22,036 bases of DNA from Ichthyophonus hoferi. Lineage: Eukaryota; Opisthokonta; Ichthyosporea; Ichthyophonida; Ichthyophonidae. Shown here piece after piece: positions 1-9,247 of this stretch (position 1 is its first letter; every line of letters starts with the position of its first letter). The position numbers and the translations under genes were made by a program. The DNA lies in assembly GCA_002751075.1 (NCBI GenBank), contig NAOQ01000450.1, forward strand, positions 3,031 through 25,066. Reading direction: 5' to 3'. The notes under the pieces were generated by a model. That model had not been told where the DNA came from and did no database searches. It saw nothing but the letters and a program-made list of their open reading frames with translations.

Positions 1-408
1 GCTGATTATAAACCCGTGTGTGGATCGGACGGCAAAACCTATCGAAATACATGCGAATTAGATCGCGCTTCATGCATGAGTCCTGGATGTATCAATAAAG
101 TGCATGACCGGCCATGTAAATGCAGCGACTACAACTGTCCAGATGATCATAAACCCGTGTGTGGATCAGATACCCGAATCTATCGCAATCAATGTCAACT
201 AGATCACGCTTCATGCATTAATCCATATATCAAAAAAGTAAGCAGTCGTCTATGTAAATGCCCAAAAACCTGCAAATGTACTAAGAAACCCGTGTGTGGA
301 ACAAATGGCAAAACCTATACTAATGAATGCTATCTAAGACGCAGTTCGTGCCAAAGTAAATCAAGCCCAATCTATATAGCCCACAAGGGTAGATGCTCTC
401 GTCACTAA
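1..408 (+). CDS. Kazal-type serine protease inhibitor, 3' end (three domains, first one partial)
   Basis: Frame 1 is open from the first base to a TAA at 406-408 (135 residues), so the 5' part of the gene lies outside the window. Three Kazal units are visible, each with the hallmark VCGS/T-D/N-G-x-x-Y-x-N-x-C. Spacing of Cys3-x10-Cys4-x6-Cys5 is the agrin/follistatin subtype rather than the SPINK1 subtype (Cys4-x2-Cys5). Domain 2 has CPDDHKPVC (Cys2-x7-Cys3), which puts Asp at the usual P1 position. Domain 1 has an extra Cys between Cys5 and Cys6, and domain 3 has an extra Cys inside its reactive loop (CKCTKKPVC). Kazal proteins are normally secreted inhibitors of serine proteases; no signal peptide can be seen because the start is missing. 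No intron interrupts the visible part. The family call is firm; target protease and inhibitory activity are unknown. Confidence 0.85.
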   Translation, partial: ADYKPVCGSDGKTYRNTCELDRASCMSPGCINKVHDRPCKCSDYNCPDDHKPVCGSDTRIYRNQCQLDHASCINPYIKKVSSRLCKCPKTCKCTKKPVCGTNGKTYTNECYLRRSSCQSKSSPIYIAHKGRCSRH

Positions 409-1805
409 GACTTACAACCCATGTTGACCTGCTCCCTAGTACCGCTACACAGCGTTCTACGCCTACAATTGCTATAGCGCCCCCTGACCGTTGCAAGCCA
501 ATTGTTATAGAAGGATCAGAACTGGATTACATTGTTAAAATTGTTAAGCTTTTTGCTGAACTAAGTAAGATAGGATGGTTGTACATAGCAGATGACTAAT
601 CTATTGATAGTTTTTTATCACATAACTGGTTATTTTAATGTAATGGCATTAAAGTATCTTTGTATATGGAATATTAAAATATTGAAAAAGAGTGAGTGCT
701 TTTGTAATTTTACCACTGTCGCCTCGTATGTGCGAGTAGGTGTGCCAAGGGTCCCTTATTAATCATATCCGTTTTCATTTATACATTTCCAATCTTTATC
801 GTGCATGTCAAATGTGGTTAAAACTTGTATAAATGCATTCATTATTGTAAATGGAACTGGCTGTAAAGATTCTTATTGGTTAATACAACTCACGATAGTT
901 TACAGAGGCCTACTAGAATGGTTTGATCTTACTGCAATGCTTGGGTACTATTGGATCTTCATTTAGATGGCAAATTAATCAATTTCCTCATTGATGCTAA
1001 GTGTTCACTATGTTTTAATGAATTGATTTACCTATTGGAGATCAGTATTCGATTAACTAATATAAAACTGATCATTGCATCGCCGCTTGTTATCAGGATT
1101 TTAGCCAAACAATGTGTTATTCGCAGTTAACAATCTTCTTGTAACACTTATTAATTCATTCGTTCTTGAATCATTTGGAAGTGGAAGGGTTAATATATGT
1201 TGTAGTTATCATCTTACTGTGCTATAGTGAATATGCCACTGTATTTCAGTTATTAGTTTAGTGTGTTGTACTTACATCATACTATATTGTAGTTATTACC
1301 TCACTGTATTATAATTTCTATTTTACTGTGTTGCTGCTATAATAAGCCCAATATTATTATTGTTTATTTGATATTGAGTCAAGCTATGAAGCTAAAATTT
1401 ATTTTACCAATGTTAAAAAAGAAAAAGATATATAATTAATATCTGTTACAAGATCGCTAACCATGGATGAATAAATAGGTTTGATTGAAGCCCAGATAAT
1501 AAATAAATTAAATAGATCAATGATTGTGGCTCAAGATTAATTAGTTGCAGTATTTTTCAACCTGATAGATTGATTTGTCAATACATAATATGTGAGCAGT
1601 TACACCAATGAGGCAGCTAGCTAAAGACCCATTCTAAGATAGGGATATTAGTAATGGATTATCAAGATAAAATGCGGCAAGTATAAATGTAAATGAAACA
1701 GTTAATAAAGGCCCCGGTCATTCCCCATGCCATTTGGCACCCCATTCATTCACACACAATTCACAGGCAAAATTACAAAGCTCTCGTAATATACATAAGA
1801 CTTTG
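409..1805. other. AT-rich non-coding stretch downstream of the Kazal gene
   Basis: No frame here has recognisable protein features, and I see no RNA gene or element ends. The DNA is AT-rich with many short T and A runs. It probably holds the 3' UTR of the Kazal gene and intergenic DNA. Confidence 0.5.
648..678 (+). promoter_or_regulatory. Candidate poly(A) signals for the Kazal gene
   Basis: Two ATTAAA hexamers at 648-653 and 673-678 lie 240-270 nt after the Kazal stop codon. ATTAAA is the common variant of the animal poly(A) signal. In AT-rich DNA such hexamers also arise by chance, so this is tentative. Confidence 0.3.
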
Positions 1806-1825
1806 TATATATATATATATATATA
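1806..1825. repeat. (TA)10 microsatellite
   Basis: Ten uninterrupted TA dinucleotides directly precede the open frame at 1847. Likely length-variable between individuals. Confidence 0.95.
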
Positions 1826-1846
1826 ACAATTGACATTGTTATTGTG

Positions 1847-2329
1847 ATGTCTAGTCCATCATTAGCACTCTCATATGATAATCAGTGCTTAGATCTCTCA
1901 TTTGTTAAAACGTCAGAGAACTGCATACTAGCATTAAATAGTGACAATAGTTACTATCTACATAGTAATATAGTACCTTTTGATGTTTTTACACGCTATA
2001 CCATAAGTACTATCGTACCTAAGGGAACTAAAGTAAGAATTCCTCCTTCAATAATAACAAAACATAATTGTAATAAACACTTAGAGATAGAGCCAACATG
2101 TATGCCTGTCTCTACATTGCCTTTTATAGAAAGTAGATCAACCCAATTAGCCATTACTAACGCTGGTACAGAAATATCAATGATTTATTATGAAAAACAA
2201 TTGGAGATCCCAAAGAACTGTAGACTAGTCAACAGAACTCTTGCAGATCCTTATAGGGTTATGGACCAAGCAATAAGGAGATTGAAGTCAGAAACACCTC
2301 ATATAGGGATCAAACTGCTGTTTATCTGA
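1847..2329 (+). CDS. Unrecognised open frame, about 160 residues; possible retroelement linker fragment
   Basis: The frame opens with ATG at 1847 (a GTG lies just upstream in frame) and ends at 2327-2329. I do not recognise the product. It has no signal peptide, no clear membrane segment and no low-complexity tract, and its composition looks like real protein despite the AT-rich DNA. The middle part reads IVPKGTKVRIPPS, then LEIEP, then TQLAITNAGTEISMIYY. This order (basic/proline beta segment, acidic-proline motif, beta segment ending in a hydrophobic strand) recalls the stretch between protease and RT in Ty3/gypsy- or BEL-like pol. No RT follows, so this is only a resemblance. It could equally be a host exon or a chance frame. 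Confidence 0.35.
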   Translation: MSSPSLALSYDNQCLDLSFVKTSENCILALNSDNSYYLHSNIVPFDVFTRYTISTIVPKGTKVRIPPSIITKHNCNKHLEIEPTCMPVSTLPFIESRSTQLAITNAGTEISMIYYEKQLEIPKNCRLVNRTLADPYRVMDQAIRRLKSETPHIGIKLLFI

Positions 2330-2519
2330 CTAAACCCTTCAGACCAGAACCGTTTCAAATGGCCAAGAAACTCATGCTTGCACATATAATCATAGACAAT
2401 AACTAATTTGGACTGCATCTGGGAAAGCATCAGTATGATCACGCCAAAGTGGTAATGATTTTTTTCTTTTCTTTTGGATCTCTCTAACGTTCTAGCCAAA
2501 GGGAAAGTGTGTCAGAATC

Positions 2520-2699
2520 TGTTGAACACATAGATTTGCAATAGCTATTGCTATCTACAGGCATAGACTGTCTGTGTACGTTATCATTGGAACTTGTGTC
2601 AAGTTCCCCTAAAATATTCTTACAAATTTCTTCCCCGCTCTCAGAGGAGAATCTAATTTTTAATTTCTTCTTGCTTGCCATAGAGCCAATCTTATCCAT
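2520..2699 (-). pseudogene. LTR-encoded Gag N-terminal leader of element A
   Basis: A minus-strand frame beginning at 2699 starts MDKIGSMASKKKLKIRF followed by SSESGEE. A short basic stretch followed by an acidic serine motif also opens Gag in B, D and E (for example RLPIKEK then SSSSEE in E). The leader lies 150-200 nt before the LTR end, as in the other elements. Homology is by pattern only. Confidence 0.5.
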
Positions 2700-2824
2700 A
2701 GTAGAAAATTACTGTCTTTTTTTCAATTCTGGTAACGTTTGGTATGGGCATCTGTATCCTCAAAAACTACCATAACTAATTTTTACTAACGACATCAAAA
2801 AACCAAGTCTTTAGTATGGAGCTT

Positions 2825-2887
2825 TTTATTGTCATAACCCATATATCTGAAAAGATCCAGACAAAGTCTGTGTATGCTGGTTATATA
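2825..2887 (-). promoter_or_regulatory. TATA box and poly(A) signal in A's LTR
   Basis: On the minus strand TATATA (2882-2887) is followed 52 nt later by AATAAA (2825-2830). This spacing matches D and E and implies a short R region. Confidence 0.5.
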
Positions 2888-3342
2888 GTTATTGGTCCAA
2901 GTCAATGCCAGTTGACCTTGTCATAAACACTAGAGATACGTCTATCGCGGTTTAGAAGTTTTTCTGAACTGTATTATTAGCAACATGTTTTCCAGTGATT
3001 ATTCAAAAAAAATTATTCTGTTGCTACGTATCTCGTTTGTATCATGTATCATTATGTATAATTTAAAACCAATGGCCAACACTGTCTACTCAACTACGAT
3101 AAATTCCCGAATTAGGCATCACTTAGCAAACTAGTCATAATTGAATACAATTAGAGACAACATGTAATTAATTAATTACCATTAACTAATTTCTAACTCT
3201 TACAAACCAATTGTAACCTCATTTTAAAATGCTATTGACTATTCCAAGGTACAACGCAAAACAAACAATAAATAATGTATATTTTCATACAAGAGATCTT
3301 GAAGTATTCAGCCTAATACTTAAGAGAGCTAAAATACTGGCA

Positions 3343-3350
3343 CTCCCCCT
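3343..3350 (-). other. Polypurine tract of element A
   Basis: Minus strand AGGGGGAG directly before TGCC of the LTR. D has the nearly identical AGGGGGGAG before TGTC. It would prime plus-strand DNA synthesis. Confidence 0.6.
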
Positions 3351-5095
3351 ATATGCCCACATATCTGTGAGGGTGTTACCTATTCATTACGACTTAGTTT
3401 CTAACAAGCTTTCATGTACTGTGCAGGAGCTAGAGCTTTAGTGAGGATGTCTGCTCTTTGCTCATGTACTGAAATTAGTTTTATCTCAATATCTCCATTC
3501 CTTGTGGCCTCTTTAGTATAGTGGTACTTTACACAATCATGCTTAGTGTTCTTAGTTATACCATTGTTTTCAGAGATACATATTATGGATTGATTATTCT
3601 CATACATGAGCACTGGGCCTGTCTCAATGCCAATACTGTCCAATATGCTGAAAGTCCATACTATTTCATTTGCTACTGTACTTAGTGCTATATACTCAGC
3701 CTTTATACTTGAAGTAGGTACTATGGACTATTTCTTATTAAATCACAATTCCGGTAAGTCGTTTGTGTGCAAAATTCACCCTGTAGTGGATTTGCTTATA
3801 TTCTATCTCTGGCATAATCGGCATTTACATATGTCATAAGATTTAAGGGTGTCTTGTGGTATACAAGACCTAAGTCAGGAAATGAATTTAGATTTTCCAC
3901 CACATGTAAAACCATGTTTCAGTGGGCCTGAGGTGGATTGGAAGCAAGCCACTCTTGGTAGCTGACTGAAAATGCAATATCTGTCTTTGTTAATCTAGAA
4001 ATTTAGAAAAAGCATCCTATTGCTTTCTGGTATTCACTGATGTCACCTTTATAGCTTGGTCTAAATCCAACACATGGTTGGGAACAATGGGAGACATAAT
4101 CCTCTTAACACCCTCCATGTCATATGACTTTAACACTTCCTTGGTGTATCCTTCCTGTGTTAAGTGCATGGACTCTTGACTGTCCTTCCAAATTTGATAT
4201 CTCAAGTACTCTACTGGAAATTTCATTTTCTTGGTATCAAAACGTGCCTTCATGCTGTTAATTAGATTTCTGAAAATGGACTTGTTGTCAGACATAATGA
4301 GTATGTTATCAACATAAACACATACTCCAAGAAATTATGGAGTGCCATGGGACACAAATACACACGGATCTGCATTGATCAGATAGAGGTGTTGTTCATC
4401 TAGGAATGCGGCTAAAGTGTGCTACTTTACCAAAGCAGATTGTTTGATTCCTTAGAGCAATCTCTGAAGCTTGCACACCCCTTGGGGAAAGTCAGGGTCC
4501 TCAAAACCTTCTGGCTGATGCTTGTAAAGGTTTTTTTCTAGTTTCTTGTTGAGTTAGGCCCCAACCATATCTAGTTGTATGACCTCCAAGTCCTTTGATG
4601 CTGCAAAAGCTAGAAGACGTTGTATGGTTATAAAGGAGCAAACTGGGAACTCTATGTAAAAATAATTATTTTTCTCTCATTGGTGGTTTCCCCAAACTAT
4701 GAGTTATGACTTGTATTTTATGATATTCCCATGGCCATCTTGTTTGATATTGAAAACCCACAGAGATTTTTAAAAATGCTTCTTTTTTAGTCAATCCACT
4801 ATATTCCAAGTAAAATTATCAATTAGAAACTTCATTTCTTGCTGTATTACTGCTTTCCATTGTGGTTATTGTGAAGACTTCATAGATGCATGAACTGACT
4901 TTGGAATAACCTGGCTATATAAATTAAACTCTATTGCCAAATATGCGGCATGGGGTGAGGCACTATTTGGTACCACTGACCAGACCTTGTAGTAGAGGAG
5001 GAATACTTATCTCTACTTGGTGGTACTTCTAATTTTTCTGCCTCACTACATTCTTACTCAGTTTTGGCCTTGTTATGGTTATTTCTCCTGGAAAC

Positions 5096-5111
5096 TTTTT
5101 TTTTTTTTTTT
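5096..5111. repeat. Poly-T run (16 T)
   Basis: Uninterrupted T16 within the worn RT/integrase interval of element A. On the minus strand it is an A run inside the fossil; no SINE or LINE body is attached. Confidence 0.9.
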
Positions 5112-5222
5112 CATGTAATAATCACTCAACTCCCCCTGATTTGACGTTTCCTTCCTATCATAGCCACTCAACTCCCTTTACTTTGGTGTTTTCCTTCTAT
5201 TCTTATCTAAATATACTGGGGT

Positions 5223-5262
5223 CTTTACCCCACTGATGGTGGCTTTACCCCACTGATGGTGG
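5223..5262. repeat. Perfect 20-bp tandem duplication
   Basis: The unit CTTTACCCCACTGATGGTGG occurs twice head-to-tail (5223-5242 and 5243-5262) without a mismatch, inside old element A. The identity suggests it arose much later than the element. Confidence 0.9.
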
Positions 5263-5798
5263 CTTTGGCTTTATGAGGGGATGTTTCCTGGCAATTGGAA
5301 AGGTGTTTTAATTGTTTTTCTGCAAAACAGAAGCTGGTCTTAAGATATTTTATGTCTATTAATAACAATTCTTTTGGAGTTGGTATCTAGCAGCCTGTAG
5401 GCCTTTTGATAATCTTAGTATCCCAGTATCAACACCCCTCATCCTTGGATACCAGCTTGTTTAGCTTTTCAGTCTTATAGAAACACCTACATTCAAATGC
5501 TCTAAGCCTGCTGAAAGGAGTGATTATATTATACTATATGTCCCATGGTATAGTTGATTTTGGTAGGCAGCTGGTTAGCAACGCTTTTAATGCAAAGGTA
5601 ACCACCTTAAGACCTTCATCCCGTAAGTATTGTGGTAGAACACGTTCTATTCTCACACTCCTTACCATGGCGAATAGAGCCTGGCTCATCCTTTCACTAA
5701 ATCTATTTTGCTCAGAATGATGAGGTACAATAGTCTGGTGGTGAATATCATATGTCTTCAAATAATAGGAGACTTTGGAGTTGAGGAATTTTAAACCA

Positions 5799-6152
5799 TT
5801 ATCTGTAACCAAAATCGCCATTCATTGGCTTGTCATGCATTGCTGTAGCATAGGTGCAATATTGCTTGAAAGCAAATTGAATTGGATACTGCAGGATGAG
5901 TGATGGAGTAGCAATTAATGGCAAAGGACCAGCAGCAACAAGTTTCAAAGTAATCCTCTTGACCCATGCAGACAAGGGCCAAAGCTTGGGATCCAAACTG
6001 GGCAATTTCGCCTTATTATGGGATGTTTTCCAAGAAGCCTCATTATCTGCATGTGGGTCCTTGGCATTAGGGGTTGTCGTTGGTGGTGTGTCAGGTAGAG
6101 CAGTGTCTTGCTCATAGTTTGTGTTGTCTTCCCATATCTGGAAGATTTTCAA
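5799..6152 (-). CDS. Unrecognised open frame, 117 residues
   Basis: A minus-strand frame lies between element A's integrase remnant (which it overlaps by about 20 bases in another frame) and B's left arm. I do not recognise it. It starts with an acidic and proline/threonine-rich part (TALPDTPPTTTPN) and continues with a more hydrophobic part (WVKRITLKLVAAGPLPLI). No zinc knuckle, integrase or RT motif is visible. It may be the upstream part of element A degraded beyond recognition, sequence of another element, or an exon. A plus-strand frame of 73 residues covers part of the same DNA, so the coding strand is not certain. Confidence 0.25.
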   Translation of the reverse strand: MKIFQIWEDNTNYEQDTALPDTPPTTTPNAKDPHADNEASWKTSHNKAKLPSLDPKLWPLSAWVKRITLKLVAAGPLPLIATPSLILQYPIQFAFKQYCTYATAMHDKPMNGDFGYR

Positions 6153-6250
6153 GAAGGTTTACAGATTGAAAAAATAATTGTAACCCAAATCGTTTTTGGG
6201 GATCAATATCCATATTGGATGAGTTAATAACCTCATCAATGGATGTCAAA

Positions 6251-6430
6251 CCAAATTATTCAGTTTTGAGTTCAAATTATGGCGGCTAATGCTCATTTAG
6301 ATCTATATTTAATTATGGGTCCAATCAAAAGATCGCATAACCAAATTAATCAGTTTTAGTTCAAAATAAGGCAGTTCACGCTCATTTAGATCTACACTTA
6401 AATTATAGGTCCAGTCAGAAGATCGATTTC
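6251..6430 (+). repeat. Tandem repeat, two units of about 90 bp, in B's left arm
   Basis: 6251-6340 and 6341-6430 align end to end; both begin CCAAATTA-TCAGTTTT and share CTCATTTAGATCTA and GGTCCA-TCA-AAGATCG. By eye they are roughly 80% identical. They lie upstream of the TATA-like sequence (6496), so they would be in U3 of an LTR. Confidence 0.85.
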
Positions 6431-6752
6431 ACAAATTAGAGTAGATTGTTTTTAATATCAGGAAGATTGAATGCACACCGGGATGTGTTTCAAGGTATAA
6501 AATAAAGAAGACGACATTAAGTCATGGCCTTTGGAGATGGATTTGTTGAAGACACTCTCACTACCAAATCTTTGGATAAGGTTTTTTGCGAGTCTTTTTC
6601 TTGTACACCCTTTATACTGGGTGACATCAAGTGATATCTAGGAGCTTTAGAGAGCCTAGGGAGGACAAAGCAATTTTGCCCCTGGACAGCTCATCAGAGG
6701 AAGACGACTCCTCACACGCTTTGGCACTTGTTCCTGCACTCGATGTCTCCAA
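6251..6752 (+). mobile_element. Fossil copia-type LTR fragment, element B, left arm
   Basis: On the plus strand the order is tandem U3-like repeats, TATAAA at 6496-6501, AATAAA at 6501-6506, then the GACATC-type palindrome region (6623-6638) and a Gag-like leader whose frame contains PREDKAILPLD and SSSEEDD. This matches the LTR layout of D and E. The true left LTR end is not identified. The arm is broken and contains no pol. Confidence 0.6.
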
Positions 6753-6769
6753 TTAGCTGAAACGAGTGC

Positions 6770-6774
6770 CAATG
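6770..6774. repeat. Target-site duplication left of element C
   Basis: CAATG here and CAAAG at 9719-9723 flank C, 4 of 5 bases alike. Removing C and one copy restores the AGTGCCAAAGCG order seen in reverse complement in B's left arm, which supports the reading. Confidence 0.65.
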
Positions 6775-6833
6775 TATCGAAGAATGCAAACAAGTAGGTA
6801 CTGGTGTATATAATGATATGATACAGTGTATGT

Positions 6834-6876
6834 ATTGATAAGATAGAGTGATAAGATACGGATATCAAGGATAAGA
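6834..6876 (+). promoter_or_regulatory. Cluster of GATAAG motifs in C's U3
   Basis: TTGATAAGATAGAG, TGATAAGATACG and GGATAAGA occur within 43 bp. GATA-factor sites have the core WGATAR. D's LTR carries the same TTGATAAGATA motif repeatedly, which suggests an inherited enhancer. Function is inferred. Confidence 0.3.
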
Positions 6877-6989
6877 AAATAAACAGTTTCTTAAGATAAT
6901 CATATTATCTAGTGTAATTATGTAATATTAAGTAAATGGGTCTATATGATGATGTGTCAGATGACAATATGCCCTGGGTGGCAATTGGG

Positions 6990-7040
6990 TATATAGTAAA
7001 GAACTCGGTACTCAGTAGGGGCACTAAAAAAGAGATTAAA
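6990..7040 (+). promoter_or_regulatory. TATA box and poly(A) signal in C's 5' LTR
   Basis: TATATA (6990-6995) sits in a block GGGTGGCAAT-(4 nt)-TATATA also present in D's LTR. ATTAAA (7035-7040) follows 40 nt later, and a Gag ATG comes at 7065. Transcription should start near 7020, so the ATG would be the first in the transcript. Confidence 0.55.
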
Positions 7041-7064
7041 AGTCAAGTTCACTTCTCTCATCAA

Positions 7065-8562
7065 ATGGTGAAGCAACCAGTGATAGTGCCTTCAACAACC
7101 TCAGAGGAGAATGGAGAAACGACCAGCTTAGTGCCACTTGAAGGAAGGAGAAGAGTAAAGTCTAGTCATAACTGCCTGAAGGACTGGGCTTTAACTACAG
7201 AAAGTCTACCAGAACGATTTATAATTGAGAAGGTTCATCACAACAGGGTTACTACACCCAGTACACTTCCACTACCTGACGATCTGGTAATCAATCAGCA
7301 CACAGTTGAAAATCGGCAGACAACACCAATGCAAGTCAACAGTGAAATTGACAACTTAACAATTAATGAGAATGCAAGAGATCAACCAACAGCTGGCAAC
7401 GGGACCAAGTTGACTCAAACCAATTGTTTGGTAGAAAACAAATTAGAGGTTAGGCAGAAGTATGTGCAGCCTAAGGTATACAATTTTGCTTACCACAGGC
7501 CAACACAAGTAACCATCAACGGCACTTCTGTAAATACGTCAACTCACTCAGTAGCCAAAGAATCAGTTAACTGCAAATCAGTGACCCCAGGAAGAGACAA
7601 TACAGAATCTGACGACATAGAGATGAACTCTTCTGAAAACGATAGCCACAATGTTCCCCAGATGGATGCCGACATCAAGAACAACACCTATCAAACGGCT
7701 GATACAAACATGGGTCCCTTCCAGTATGGAAATGCAGCACCCTGGACCAATCCAGACTGTGTGTTCCTAGGGGGAGTAAGGAGACCCTCATATGAAACCT
7801 GGAAGCTAGAAATGGAAGTTCTCTTTTTAGGCATGAGAGGCTTTCAATTAATCTCAAACCCACCATCGGAGGCTGAAGGAAGAGATCCCAACAACATTTC
7901 GCAACTGGAAGCCACTGGAAGAGTATACTTTCATAGGTGTTTAGGACCTGAATCAAAAAATAAAATTGGTTGGTCTATCAATGTTTGCTTATGACGGATA
8001 GATGCTCATGGGGGATGCATATGACACCTGTTCAGCAATACAATTAAAACATCTATTTGTAGAGTTGTATTCCATGCAACCAGAAAGATCTGAAACAGGT
8101 TTAGCATTCCTGGAGAAAGCAGAAAAAGCCAATGCCAAATTGATAGAAACCGATTATCATTTAAATTATAAACTCATATTTGCCAAAGTATTTACTGATT
8201 TATTCAAGATTCCAAGTCTTGCAGATAACATGAAATTTTTAAGGACATACACCAAAATGGTCACCTCGTTTGAAGATTTGAGAAAACATCTAGAAGTTCA
8301 CAATAGACTCAACAATGACACGTTACTAGACCAATGGAACATGCACTCAGAGCCAAGACACCATGATAAAAATGGATACGATGGAAAGAAATGTTTCAGG
8401 TGTGGGGGAGACCATTTAGTACGGTTTTGTAGCTATAAGCAGAGTACAGCAAGAGTTGGGGGAGGCAAGCCCCAGTTTGAGACACCAAGGAACAAGCAAT
8501 ACAATCAATTATTTGAAAATCAGAATAGAAGTGGGAGGAACAGCACGCCACTAAAACCATAA
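7065..8562 (+). pseudogene. Fossil gag region of element C
   Basis: The leader starts inside the 5' LTR (MVKQPVIVPSTTSEENGE) and its frame runs across the LTR end and the primer-binding site, coding NRVTTPSTLP there, into the internal gag. The capsid-like part has FLGGVRRPSYETW, corresponding to FRGGEVGPTFEDW of D. A CX2CX3HX4C zinc knuckle (CFRCGGDHLVRFC) lies at 8392-8430 near the end. Long stretches remain open; there are one or a few breaks. It would package RNA into the particle. Confidence 0.8.
7246..7270 (+). other. Primer-binding site of element C
   Basis: The 25 nt directly after the 5' LTR begin GGGTTACTACACCCAG and end CTTCC. E has nearly the same sequence, and D has a version matching initiator tRNA-Met. 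Position and conservation support the call; the exact primer tRNA for this version is unclear. Confidence 0.65.
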
Positions 8563-8652
8563 GACAGTTTTGCACACCCATAACAGCAAAGACATGCCAA
8601 GATTGCAACATTAACAGGCATAAACACGTGTGTTTCAAGTCCCAAAATATTT

Positions 8653-9129
8653 TTGGACTCGGGTGCATCTAGGCATTTCCATGGAACTCAAGAAGATTTT
8701 CAAGACTATAAACCAAGAAAAGGCCTGATGTCATGGGGAAATGGGAGGACAAGTACAGTAGAAGAATCAGGGAGCAAAAAACAAAGTCCAGTAGCTATAT
8801 CAAGTACTGAGGCTGAGTACATAGCACTATCAGAGGCCATTAGAAATACGGTTTGGTTGCAAAACGTATTCTTATTCATGGGATATGACATTGTACTCCT
8901 CACACTATATGAAGACAATCGGAGTACCATAGCGGCTGCTAATGCCAATGGCAACATGAGAAATACCAAGCATATTCAGCTTCAGTATAATCGTGTTAAA
9001 AAAATGTTTGAAAAGGGAGATATGGTTATCCAGTACATATCCACTGATCAGCAACGAGCTGATGCATTAACCAAAGCTCTGTGTCCAGCACAATTTCTCC
9101 AAGCCAGGGATTTGCTGGGAGTCAAATAA
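8653..9129 (+). pseudogene. Short pol-derived frame of element C (protease start and RNase H end)
   Basis: The frame opens with an aspartic-protease-like DSGASRHFHG and ends with the copia RNase H C-terminus, including SSTEAEYIALSEAIRN, NTKHIQLQYNRVK and QQRADALTKAL. It stops at 9127-9129. Integrase and RT are not represented. The RNase H part is close to D and E. Whether such a short product had any role is unknown; the open frame is notable in an old copy. Confidence 0.75.
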
Positions 9130-9236
9130 GGACTTCTATGTACATCAGGTTAAAGGGGAGTATCATAGAATCACATGTGCAGTTTTCATACTTCGATTAA
9201 GTCAGAGGTTGCCAACTTGAGCTTGGTAGCTCAGTT

Positions 9237-9246
9237 GGGGGGGGGG
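9237..9246 (+). other. Polypurine tract of element C
   Basis: Ten G preceded by CAGTT and followed by C and the TGTCG start of the 3' LTR. D has CAGTTAGGGGGGAG before TGTCA, a clear homologue. Confidence 0.85.
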
Positions 9247-9247
9247 C

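Larger units (their letters stand above)
2520..3342 (-). repeat. Putative 3' LTR of element A
   Basis: The right boundary is set by a polypurine tract followed on the minus strand by TGCCAGT. The left boundary is set by plus-strand TGTTGAACAC, which on the minus strand ends in AACA like the LTRs of C, D and E. Inside, a TATA box, a poly(A) signal and a Gag-like leader occur in the same order and spacing as in D and E. There is no second copy in the window to confirm the ends, so the borders are inferred. Confidence 0.6.
2520..5821 (-). mobile_element. Fossil Ty1/copia element A, 5' part missing
   Basis: Read on the minus strand, the element has remnants of integrase (5534-5821), RT (about 4017-4800) and RNase H (3401-3643), then a polypurine tract (3343-3350) and a 3' LTR (2520-3342). 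This domain order, IN before RT, is diagnostic of copia. No 5' LTR, gag or protease is recognisable to the right of about 5821, so the copy is 5'-truncated or its 5' end was lost. The coding part is very worn, with many breaks (well over ten), making it look the most degraded copy here. It belongs to a lineage distinct from C, D and E by its RNase H sequence. Confidence 0.8.
3351..5821 (-). pseudogene. Copia pol remnant of element A (integrase, RT, RNase H)
   Basis: Integrase core pieces include VTDNG and HHSEQNRFSERM, which fit the second Asp and the Glu region of the DD35E domain. RT pieces near 4440-4500 resemble the QPEGF and LYGLKQ region of copia RT, and 4017-4295 resembles the RT C-terminal part. 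RNase H pieces include HEQRADILTKAL and NTKHDCVKYHYTKE, the usual copia pol C-terminus. Between about 4800 and 5530 only scattered similarity remains. The whole is a multiply broken fossil. Confidence 0.75.
6775..7245 (+). repeat. 5' LTR of element C
   Basis: Matches 9248-9718 over its full length with equal size. It ends in CAACA directly before the primer-binding site. It holds the promoter, a poly(A) signal and the start of Gag. Confidence 0.93.

Noticed and set aside
393-599. 68-residue plus-strand frame after the Kazal stop
   Set aside because: It overlaps the end of the Kazal frame in another phase, has no domain or signal, and lies where a 3' UTR is expected.
2299-2499. 66-residue minus-strand frame left of element A's LTR
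   Set aside because: No motif is visible and it overlaps the end of the frame at 1847-2329; nothing supports it as a gene.
5896-6117. 73-residue plus-strand frame
   Set aside because: It overlaps the longer minus-strand frame and neither is recognisable; kept only as a caveat on the strand of that entry.
6768-6772. GCCAA as the target duplication of C with the LTR starting at 6773
   Set aside because: It does not match the right flank. Starting the LTR at 6775 aligns it with the 3' LTR base by base and gives CAATG/CAAAG.
7675-7956. Minus-strand frame of 93 residues within C
   Set aside because: Antisense shadow of C's gag.
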